This document shows positions 15,515 to 21,011 of a stretch of 21,011 nucleotides of DNA, piece by piece. A program made the position numbers and the translations under genes. Position 1 is the first letter of the stretch. Each line of letters opens with the position of its first letter. Source of the stretch: JAVVRP01 sp036654655 (GTDB taxonomy: Bacteria > Bacillota > Clostridia > Christensenellales > UBA1242). The notes under the pieces are model-generated. The model saw only the letters and a list, made by a program, of their open reading frames with translations. It did not search any database and was not told the origin of the DNA. The stretch is taken from the NCBI GenBank assembly GCA_036654655.1, contig JAVVRP010000010.1, forward strand, positions 1 to 21,011, read 5' to 3'.

Positions 15515-16870
15515 TTAAATATTTTTGTTAAGCATTAAACAAACAAGTGTTTCAATATGCTTTGTTTGTGGAAACATATCATATGGCTGAACAAACAACA
15601 CTTCATATGCTTTTGAATTGATAAGAATGGAAATATCCCTTGTTAACGTTGAACAAAAGCATGACAAGTAAAAAATTGTGTTCGGCATTGTTTGAATTAA
15701 ACTTTGCATAACAACTTTATCACAGCCTTTGCGTGGAGGGTCCAAAATTACTGCAACATTTTGTTCTTTTTTGCAACTAAAAAATAATTTTGGGAGTTCT
15801 TCTTCTGTTTTTCCTAAAATATTTGTTAAATTTGAAATATTATTTTGCAATTTTAATTTTTGGGCACTTAAATGCGCATCTTTGCAAACTTCTATTCCAA
15901 TAACTTTTTTACAAGATTTTGCAAGTGTGGCACTAAGTAACCCCGCACCGCTGTAAGCGTTTACAACTAAATCACAATTAATAAGATTTTGTCCAAGTTG
16001 ATTGTAAATTTTTTGAGCAATATTATTGTTAATTTGCAAAAAACCTTGGCTCCCAACTTCTACATTGTTATTATTTTGAACAAATTCTAAAAATTTTAAA
16101 CCACAAACATGTTTGCTCTCGTTAACAAAAACATTTGAATTTTTTATTTTGTTTACACTTATATAAAGCCCAAAATTGGAAAATTTGTTATTCAGCAAAT
16201 TTTGCAGTAGTTCTTTATTTTCCAATTTTTCAATGGCAACAATAAGCGTTATTAAAATGCTATCATTAATTTTTCGTGCAATAATTTGCTTAAAAACTTT
16301 GTTTTGCTTTTGCGTTAATGTTTGAAAATACTGATTAAAAACGTCAATCACATTTTCATTCCAACTTTCACACAACATGCACTTGTCAATTTTTATTAAA
16401 TTTCTGCTTTTGCCGTCAAAAAAACCAATGTCATAATTTAAACCCACTTGAAGTGAAATTTTGTTTCTGTATTCAAATTGATTTTCACTGGGGATACAAT
16501 TATTTATTTTGCAGTTTATATGCTGTTTTGCAAATTCATTTTTAACGGCAGTTGTTTTAAAATCTATTTGCAAATCTTGATTCATATGTTGAATTTGGCA
16601 ACCATCGCATTTTCCAAAATATTTGCATTTTGGAATTATTCTTTGTGTGCTTTTTTGTTTTATTGATTTAACTTCTCCAATTAAATAATTGGAAGTTTGT
16701 TTGGTAATTAAAACCTCAACTTCTTCTTTGGGAAGGGCATTTTTAACAAAAATAACTTTGCCGTCTTGAATATTTTTTATTAATTTAAAAGCATTTTCTT
16801 TTACTCTGGAAACGCCTTCGCCATTGCAACCAAAATCATTTATAACAATGCTGTATGTGTTGTTTTTCAT
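15515..16870 (-). CDS. rlmD: RlmD/TrmA-family 23S rRNA (uracil-C5)-methyltransferase
   Basis: SAM-dependent methyltransferase that makes 5-methyluridine in 23S rRNA (U1939 for RlmD; the Bacillus homologue RlmCD also modifies U747). The 451-aa protein has an N-terminal TRAM RNA-binding domain (about 5-68). A 4Fe-4S motif follows (C82-x5-C88-x2-C91 with C164). The central domain has the SAM-binding VVNAYSGAGLLSATLA (302-317). The motif ILDPPRKGCDKVV (375-387) precedes the catalytic-cysteine block FYLSCFCSTLTRD (400-412). The target site cannot be told from sequence. No Shine-Dalgarno sequence precedes the ATG; instead a -10 hexamer stands 6 nt upstream (see promoter at 16877-16905), suggesting a leaderless mRNA. 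The stop lies 42 nt before the tRNA-Leu -35 box. Confidence 0.92.
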   Translation of the reverse strand: MKNNTYSIVINDFGCNGEGVSRVKENAFKLIKNIQDGKVIFVKNALPKEEVEVLITKQTSNYLIGEVKSIKQKSTQRIIPKCKYFGKCDGCQIQHMNQDLQIDFKTTAVKNEFAKQHINCKINNCIPSENQFEYRNKISLQVGLNYDIGFFDGKSRNLIKIDKCMLCESWNENVIDVFNQYFQTLTQKQNKVFKQIIARKINDSILITLIVAIEKLENKELLQNLLNNKFSNFGLYISVNKIKNSNVFVNESKHVCGLKFLEFVQNNNNVEVGSQGFLQINNNIAQKIYNQLGQNLINCDLVVNAYSGAGLLSATLAKSCKKVIGIEVCKDAHLSAQKLKLQNNISNLTNILGKTEEELPKLFFSCKKEQNVAVILDPPRKGCDKVVMQSLIQTMPNTIFYLSCFCSTLTRDISILINSKAYEVLFVQPYDMFPQTKHIETLVCLMLNKNI

Positions 16871-16876
16871 AAATTA

Positions 16877-16905
16877 AATATAACACAAATTATTTTGTAT
16901 AACAA
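16877..16905 (-). promoter_or_regulatory. rlmD promoter, predicted leaderless
   Basis: On the minus strand TTGTTA (16905-16900), 17 nt and TATATT (16882-16877) carry a TGT extended -10. Only TAATTT separates the -10 from the ATG at 16870. The predicted +1 is the A of the start codon. Confidence 0.65.
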
Positions 16906-16920
16906 TAATATTTTAAATAA

Positions 16921-18396
16921 TTATCTCATAAGAGGAAACAAAATTGTGTCCCTAATGGACTCACAATCAAACAACATCATAATAAATCTGTCTATTCCAA
17001 ACCCTAACCCAGAAATTGGAGGCATTCCGTGTTCCATTGCAAGCAAAAAGTCCTCATCAACATCCATTGCTTCATCATCACCTGCATTTTTGTTTGTTAA
17101 CTGCTCTTCAAGTGTTTTACGCTGAGTTATTGGGTCCACAAGTTCGGAGTATGCATTCAAAATTTCTGCACCACAAACAACAACCTGAAACGCATCTGTA
17201 ATTTTTGTGTTTTTATCGTTTCTTCGGGCAAGTGTTTTTAAAACTGCTGGATAATTGTATAAAATTGTTGGACCAATAATATTTTCTCTAATTTTTTTCT
17301 TGTACACAAAATCAATTATTGCCCTTGTTGATTTAAACTCTTCTAAATCATATTTTGTAAATAATTTTGCATCAATAATTTTATTTTTTAAAACTTGAAC
17401 ATCATCTATTTCCAAAAAGTCAAAACCAAAAATTTTTGTCATTTCTTCAACATAATTAATGCGTTCCCATTGTTCTTTTCCAAAATCTATCACATTGCCC
17501 TTACAAACAACAAAAGTTTTTCCAATACATTCCATTAATAATTGTTTAATAAATTTTTGAAAAAATTGAATATTATCTTCATAGTCCCAATATGCAGCAT
17601 ACCATTCCACCTGAGTAAATTCTTGAAGGTGGGTTTGGTCCATTCCCTCGTTTCTAAAATCTTTTCCAAGTTCAAAAACCCTGTCAAAACCGCCTGCAAT
17701 GGCTTGTTTAAGCCATGTTTCTGTGGCTATTCTTAAATTGCATTGCAAATTAAGCGCGTTGTGCTTTGTAAAAAAAGGCTTTGCAGTTGCACCACTAACA
17801 TTTTTTTGAATTATTGGTGTTTCAATTTCAATAAAATCATTTTCTTCCAAAAATCTTCTCACAAAAGAACATGCTTTTGAGCGCGCCAAAAACAAATCTC
17901 TTACGTCTTTGTTCATAATTAAATCTAAATATCTTTGCCTGTAACGTGCCTCAATGTCCGTTATGCCATGAAATTTTTCGGGCAGAGGCCTCATTGCCTT
18001 TGAAAGCAATTCCAGTTTTGTTGCACGAACTGTTAATTCTCCGGTTTGAGTTAAATATAACTGCCCTTCCACTCCAATAAAATCGGCAATGTCAATCATC
18101 TTTTTATAAAAGTTGTAAAATTCCTCATCAAATTCGTTTCTGCCAACACTTATTTGAATTTTGCCCTTTATGTCAAAAATTTCACAAAAACCAAACTTTC
18201 CAAAAATTCGGCGCGAAATAATTCTGCCAGCAAGCCTAACATTTGTGCCAACGGGCAACTTAACTGCCTCTTCTATTGTGTGCGAACGAATAAATTTGTT
18301 TTTGTAAACAATCACATTTTGTTTTTTTAATTGATTAATCTTTTCTGTTCTTATGTCTAATTCTGAAAACATCATTTGTGAAGTTGTGCTTCCCAT
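16921..18396 (-). CDS. lysS: Lysyl-tRNA synthetase, class II
   Basis: LysS charges tRNA-Lys in the cytoplasm. The 491-aa protein has the N-terminal OB-fold anticodon-binding domain (about 50-135: VRLAGRIISRRIFGKFGFCEI). The class II catalytic core carries motif 1 around 195-210, motif 2 FELGKDFRNEGMDQTHLQEF (241-260) and motif 3 GLGFGIDRFIMML (463-475). The normal bacterial LysS motif 2 reads RNFRNEG...HNPEFTMLE; here it is DFRNEGMDQTHLQEFTQVEW, so this is a divergent branch, although all three motifs are intact. The family call over AspRS or AsnRS rests on the overall layout and the C-terminal SGLGFGIDR block. AGGAG precedes the ATG. It is the last gene of an operon with the HTH and ABC genes, 9 nt after the HTH stop. 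Confidence 0.9.
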   Translation of the reverse strand: MGSTTSQMMFSELDIRTEKINQLKKQNVIVYKNKFIRSHTIEEAVKLPVGTNVRLAGRIISRRIFGKFGFCEIFDIKGKIQISVGRNEFDEEFYNFYKKMIDIADFIGVEGQLYLTQTGELTVRATKLELLSKAMRPLPEKFHGITDIEARYRQRYLDLIMNKDVRDLFLARSKACSFVRRFLEENDFIEIETPIIQKNVSGATAKPFFTKHNALNLQCNLRIATETWLKQAIAGGFDRVFELGKDFRNEGMDQTHLQEFTQVEWYAAYWDYEDNIQFFQKFIKQLLMECIGKTFVVCKGNVIDFGKEQWERINYVEEMTKIFGFDFLEIDDVQVLKNKIIDAKLFTKYDLEEFKSTRAIIDFVYKKKIRENIIGPTILYNYPAVLKTLARRNDKNTKITDAFQVVVCGAEILNAYSELVDPITQRKTLEEQLTNKNAGDDEAMDVDEDFLLAMEHGMPPISGLGFGIDRFIMMLFDCESIRDTILFPLMR

Positions 18397-18405
18397 TTTT
18401 TTCTC

Positions 18406-18765
18406 CTATTTTTTGCAAACTTTAATTTCTTGGCTTGCCAATATCAAATTTTTGAATATAACTGCATCTCCAAAATTTTTAAGATTTAAACCTATGCCAG
18501 TTTTAATTGTTTTTAGCCTGTAACTAAGTGTATTTCGATGTAAAAAACTGTTTTTTGAAGTTTGTGTTAAATTTAAATTATTTTCAAAAAGTGAATCTAT
18601 TGTTTTGCGCAAATCGTCATTTGTTAAAATTTTTTTTAAATTTGCATTTTGCAAAAGTTCAGTTCTTTTTTTTTTGGCAACCTGCCAAAAATTTTTGTTT
18701 GTGGCTAAAAAATATTTCCGTAAATCGTTGGCAAATTGCTCCACATCAAATTTTGGGTTTAACAT
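18406..18765 (-). CDS. PucR/CdaR-type helix-turn-helix protein (stand-alone C-terminal domain)
   Basis: This 119-aa protein matches the C-terminal HTH domain of the PucR/CdaR regulators. DLRKTIDSLFENNLNLTQTS (51-70) leads into the hallmark LHRNTLSYRLKTIKTGIGLNL (75-95; H76-R77-N78-T79-L80, Y82-R83-L84). The large sensory regions of full-length PucR proteins are absent, and about 45 residues of unassigned helical sequence precede the HTH. It should bind DNA, but its signal must come from elsewhere. Its start lies 20 nt inside the ABC ATPase gene, with a GGTGA ribosome site, and lysS follows after 9 nt. That tight coupling suggests the ATPase may be its sensory partner. Such a partnership is inferred; autoregulation of the operon is also possible. 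Confidence 0.85.
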   Translation of the reverse strand: MLNPKFDVEQFANDLRKYFLATNKNFWQVAKKKRTELLQNANLKKILTNDDLRKTIDSLFENNLNLTQTSKNSFLHRNTLSYRLKTIKTGIGLNLKNFGDAVIFKNLILASQEIKVCKK

Positions 18766-19438
18766 TTTTCACCACTTTTTTGTCATTTGATTCAACTTTT
18801 TCTAACGTGCCATTAACAAAATATGCCACTTTGCCAGCCACTCGTTTGGCAATTTGCTCACTGGACGTTGCCACAATTGTTGTAACTTTTTTTTCCAAAA
18901 ACATTTTTGTTATTAAATTAATTATAATTTCAATTTGCTTTTCATTCAGTTTTTCAAAAATATTATCCACAAGTGCAATGTCCAGCGTTCTGAACGACAA
19001 CCTAATAAAACTTACAAGATAACCATCAAACAAAGACAAATCTTTTGCTTTAACATCTTTTAGGCGCTCTATGTTAAAATCAATTAACGCCTTGTTTATT
19101 TGGTCCTCAATTTGTTTTTCATTTACCTTTCGTGATTTTAAAAGTGCCTTAAAATTTTCGTACACTGTTTTTTTGCCCAAAAACACAGGCGATTCTGGAA
19201 TGTAACCCATTGAAACATCACTTGCAAAATTAATTTTTTTTATGGAAATGCCCTTAACATAAACTTCTCCATTGCAAAAATTTTCTAACCCTGCAATCAC
19301 CCTTAAAAGAGTTGTTTTTCCGCTGTTTTCTTGCCCAACAAGTGCAACACTTTCGGTTGGTGCAACACTGAAATTAATGTCATACAGTGCGTAATATTCT
19401 CTAACAAATTTTAAATGCAAATTGCGAATTTGTATCAT
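18746..19438 (-). CDS. Degenerate ABC-type ATPase
   Basis: This 230-aa protein follows the ABC ATPase fold from start to end: A-loop region YYALYDINFSV, Walker A GQENSGKTT (35-43) and MGYIPESPVFLGKKTVYENF (77-96). The second half is degenerate. The signature LSGGQ is LSLFD (134-138). Walker B LDIALVDN has Asn159 in place of the catalytic Glu. The switch His is replaced in IVATSSEQ (188-195). It should bind ATP but hydrolyse it poorly or not at all. No permease gene lies nearby. It is co-transcribed with a PucR-type HTH gene, which it overlaps by 20 nt, and with lysS, so a nucleotide-sensing or regulatory role is more likely than transport. The start has an AAGAGGAA site and a good promoter. 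Confidence 0.85.
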   Translation of the reverse strand: MIQIRNLHLKFVREYYALYDINFSVAPTESVALVGQENSGKTTLLRVIAGLENFCNGEVYVKGISIKKINFASDVSMGYIPESPVFLGKKTVYENFKALLKSRKVNEKQIEDQINKALIDFNIERLKDVKAKDLSLFDGYLVSFIRLSFRTLDIALVDNIFEKLNEKQIEIIINLITKMFLEKKVTTIVATSSEQIAKRVAGKVAYFVNGTLEKVESNDKKVVKNVKPKI

Positions 19439-19457
19439 AAGTTCCTCTTTTGTTTAC

Positions 19458-19486
19458 ATAATACAATATTTTAAAAATTTATGCAA
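19458..19486 (-). promoter_or_regulatory. Promoter of the ABC-HTH-lysS operon
   Basis: On the minus strand TTGCAT (19486-19481), 17 nt and TATTAT (19463-19458) predict a start about 13 nt before the ABC ATPase start codon, upstream of its AAGAGGAA site. Confidence 0.7.
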
Positions 19487-19522
19487 GTGATAAATTACGC
19501 ATGTTAACCGCATAAACTGTGT

Positions 19523-20023
19523 TTACTTTTTATATTTTAAATTAAATTGCTTTGAAATTGGCTCTGTGTCTGTTAGCAAAAAACCTGTTTTTGTTGCATT
19601 TGGAAATTTGTCACCCGCAACACACAAAATTTGCACACAAAAATCTTTTTCGGACTTAAACAGCCACGTTGTGTTTACCGCATCATCATATTTAACAAAA
19701 TTTTCTGTGTTTGGTTTTTCGCTGGCATTGCAAAGCAAAGTGGTTAACGAATGCCATTCGTTTGCTTCGGGCAATGTTATGCTTACAAAATTTTCCAAAT
19801 CTTTTCTTACCATAAACGTTACGTTTGCCGTGCCAGATTTTAATCGCAAATCCACACCTTTGTTTTTGTACAATTTTTCTTGGGAATAATTAATTAACAC
19901 CGCATGCTCGGCACCCGATTTACCCCTGTTAATTATACTTACCGAAAGTGGCTCCCTTACACATCCAACCAAAATAAACATCATTCCAATTAAAGATATT
20001 ATAAATCTTGTTTTTTTTAACAT
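19523..20023 (-). CDS. Putative lipoprotein
   Basis: This 166-aa protein has a classic lipoprotein signal peptide: basic MLKKTR, a hydrophobic core and the lipobox LVGC with Cys21. It would be modified by Lgt and anchored to the outer face of the membrane. The mature part has no recognised domain. It looks beta-rich (AEHAVLINYSQEKL, TANVTFMVRKDLENFVSITL) with three further cysteines that might form a disulfide. An upstream in-frame ATG at 20041 would add six residues; the start at 20023 is preferred because GCGGAG lies just upstream and the signal peptide then begins normally. The gene is monocistronic by appearance: the ABC operon downstream has its own promoter. I could not identify a clear promoter upstream. 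Confidence 0.85.
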   Translation of the reverse strand: MLKKTRFIISLIGMMFILVGCVREPLSVSIINRGKSGAEHAVLINYSQEKLYKNKGVDLRLKSGTANVTFMVRKDLENFVSITLPEANEWHSLTTLLCNASEKPNTENFVKYDDAVNTTWLFKSEKDFCVQILCVAGDKFPNATKTGFLLTDTEPISKQFNLKYKK

Positions 20024-20120
20024 ACGCACTCCGCTGTGCAAATTGTTTCCAAGTTTCTTTTGTTTTAAACAAAGTTACACCACATTTTGCTTAACAAACA
20101 AAAAAAGTGGGCACAACCCC

Positions 20121-20217
20121 GGGGCGGGGAAATGCCACAAACGCAGGTTTGTGGCATTAGCACGCACACGTTCCACGTGCGTGCTGGCTGGCAAAATTGC
20201 CAGCCATTCCCCGCCCC
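20121..20217. repeat. Three-armed (four-way junction) palindromic element, copy 2
   Basis: The closing stem GGGGCGGGGAA (20121-20131) pairs with TTCCCCGCCCC (20207-20217), 11 bp. Arm 1 is an 11-bp stem, ATGCCACAAAC with GTTTGTGGCAT, loop GCAG (20132-20157). Arm 2 is a 9-bp stem, AGCACGCAC with GTGCGTGCT, with a 9-nt loop (20159-20185). Arm 3 is an 8-bp stem, GGCTGGCA with TGCCAGCC, loop AAAT (20186-20205). Single bases T20158 and A20206 separate the arms. The architecture, length and closing stem match copy 1 at 2011-2103. Arms 1 and 3 differ in sequence from copy 1 and arm 2 shares only CACGCAC, yet all remain paired. A further outer pairing is possible, TGGGCA (20108-20113) with TGCCCA (20218-20223). 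Confidence 0.88.
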
Positions 20218-20428
20218 TGCCCAGCAAAACTAGGTTTTAATTTAAAACTCAAAACCCCTGCCCAGCAAAACTAGGTTTTAATTTAAACTTGTAATAAGTT
20301 TGAAACATACAATTAAATTTTAATTCAACCCAATTTGTTTGTTGTTAATTAAAACCCTGTAATTAGGTTTTAATTCAAATCCTTGTGCTTATTGTTAATT
20401 CAAACCACACACCTAAATTTTAGTTTAT
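20214..20428. repeat. Degenerate direct-repeat array with GGTTTTAATT core
   Basis: A perfect 33-bp direct repeat lies at 20214-20246 and 20255-20287. It starts CCCCTGCCCAGCAAAACTAG and ends GGTTTTAATTTAAA. Its first four bases are the last bases of the palindromic element's closing stem. Decayed units with the core TA(GG/AA)TTTTA(A/G)TT begin at about 20314, 20364 and 20414, giving unit spacing of 41, 42, 50 and 50 bp. The unit near 20364 is an inverted repeat, AATTAAAACC (20347-20356) with GGTTTTAATT (20366-20375). No gene is visible between 20042 and 20457 apart from these elements. Confidence 0.8.
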
Positions 20429-20457
20429 GTTTCCCTTAACATTAATTGTTTTACTTT

Positions 20458-21011
20458 TTAATTATATCCAACCATTTTGGCGGAATAATTACTCCAATAT
20501 GCTCCAGTTTTATAATCATTTAACACACCATTTGGCACTTGAATTTGCAAGGAAGCATGGCAGTTGGAAAACGCAGAACTGCCCAAACTGATAATTGGAA
20601 GGTCTGCCCTTAAAATTTTTACTATGGCTAGTTTTGTGCAATCTTGAAACGCATAACCCCCTATGCTTGTTACACTGGATGGGATTGTTACGCTGGCAAG
20701 TGAGGTGCAACCATCAAACGCACGATACCCTATGCTTGTGAGTTGTGAATTTGGTTCAAATGTTACTGTGGCAAGTTTTGTGCAACCAAAAAACGCATAA
20801 TCCCCTATGCTTGTTACTTTGGATGGGATGGTTATGCTGGTAAGTGAACTGCAATCATAAAACGCACGATACCCTATGCTTGTTACGCTGGTTGGTAAAA
20901 TAAATGATGTATCTTTTTTACCCATGCAGTACTGCAAAAACTTGGTACCATCTTTACTATATAGATTTCCATCAATAGATTTATATTGTGTGTTATTATT
21001 ATCTACATTAA
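20458..21011 (-). CDS. BspA-type leucine-rich-repeat protein, C-terminal part (5' end outside the window)
   Basis: The reading frame is open to the right edge, so only the last 183 residues are present; internal start-like codons near 20937 and 20925 are not the gene start. It begins in a typical BspA linker (YKSIDGNLYSKDGTKFLQY). Near-identical LRR_5 repeats of about 23 residues follow, such as SVTSIGYRAFYDCSSLTSIT, KVTSIGDYAFFGCTKLATVT and SVTSIGGYAFQDCTKLAIV. The family's usual closing segment (VPNGVLNDYKTGAYWSNYSA) ends the protein. Such proteins are normally secreted or surface-bound; the targeting region is not visible here. The repeats are more regular than those of the BspA-type protein at 12600-14237, so the two are paralogues of different subfamilies. 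No terminator hairpin is evident just downstream. Confidence 0.92.
   Translation of the reverse strand, partial: NVDNNNTQYKSIDGNLYSKDGTKFLQYCMGKKDTSFILPTSVTSIGYRAFYDCSSLTSITIPSKVTSIGDYAFFGCTKLATVTFEPNSQLTSIGYRAFDGCTSLASVTIPSSVTSIGGYAFQDCTKLAIVKILRADLPIISLGSSAFSNCHASLQIQVPNGVLNDYKTGAYWSNYSAKMVGYN

Noticed and set aside
20214..20428. Possible CRISPR array
   Set aside because: Only two units are identical, unit spacing varies (41-50 bp), the 8-bp gap between the perfect copies is too short for a spacer, and no cas genes are visible.
20458..20937. Complete small BspA gene starting at about 20937
   Set aside because: The frame continues open with typical BspA sequence to the window edge, so this is a partial gene and not a short complete one.

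Overview
The window looks like chromosomal DNA of an AT-rich, low-GC Firmicute, most likely an uncultured member of the Clostridia. The left edge holds the 5' two fifths of a Clostridia-type 16S rRNA gene. The genes include a class II lysyl-tRNA synthetase, Lgt, MurG, the spore-maturation pair SpmA/SpmB, a DivIVA-like coiled-coil protein, a PucR-type HTH protein and BspA-type leucine-rich-repeat proteins. Reading frames are very rich in Lys, Asn, Ile and Phe. TGA is used as a stop, so the standard bacterial code applies.

Layout. 1-705: 16S rRNA (minus strand, partial), with a roughly 275-nt leader and a near-consensus promoter at 986-1014. 1156-6632: a plus-strand run of lgt, an unknown membrane protein, a DivIVA-like protein, a second unknown membrane protein, spmA-spmB (4-nt overlap) and murG. 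6633-6922: almost pure A/T spacer made of short repeats. 6923-8368 (minus): a cytoplasmic subtilisin-like protease and a 91-aa protein. 8468-8863 (plus): a Met-rich small protein. 8924-12448 (minus): an old-yellow-enzyme/2-enoate-reductase-type flavoprotein and a U32 'peptidase', each with its own promoter. 12600-15271 (plus): a membrane-anchored BspA-type protein and an MscS-type channel. 15325-16870 (minus): tRNA-Leu(CAA) and a RlmD-type 23S rRNA methyltransferase. 16921-19438 (minus): an operon of a degenerate ABC ATPase, a PucR-type HTH protein and lysS. 19523-20023 (minus): a lipoprotein. 20042-20457: non-coding and repeat-rich. 20458-21011 (minus): the 3' end of another BspA-type protein.

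The most unusual feature is a pair of non-coding elements, at 2011-2103 and 20121-20217. Each folds on paper into a four-way junction: a GC-rich closing stem (GGCGGGGAA...TTCCCCGCC) enclosing three consecutive hairpins. The closing-stem sequence is shared. Most arm sequences differ between the copies but remain self-complementary, which suggests selection on structure, or an origin as palindromic mobile DNA. The copy at 20121 runs directly into a degenerate array of a GGTTTTAATT-containing repeat. I know of no described family that matches, but I could not search.

Two further points stand out. Several genes without a Shine-Dalgarno sequence have a -10 hexamer exactly 6 nt before the start codon, clearest at 12600 and 16870, as expected for leaderless mRNAs. 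The ABC ATPase has an intact Walker A motif but has lost the signature motif, the catalytic Glu and the switch His, and it is co-transcribed with an HTH protein.
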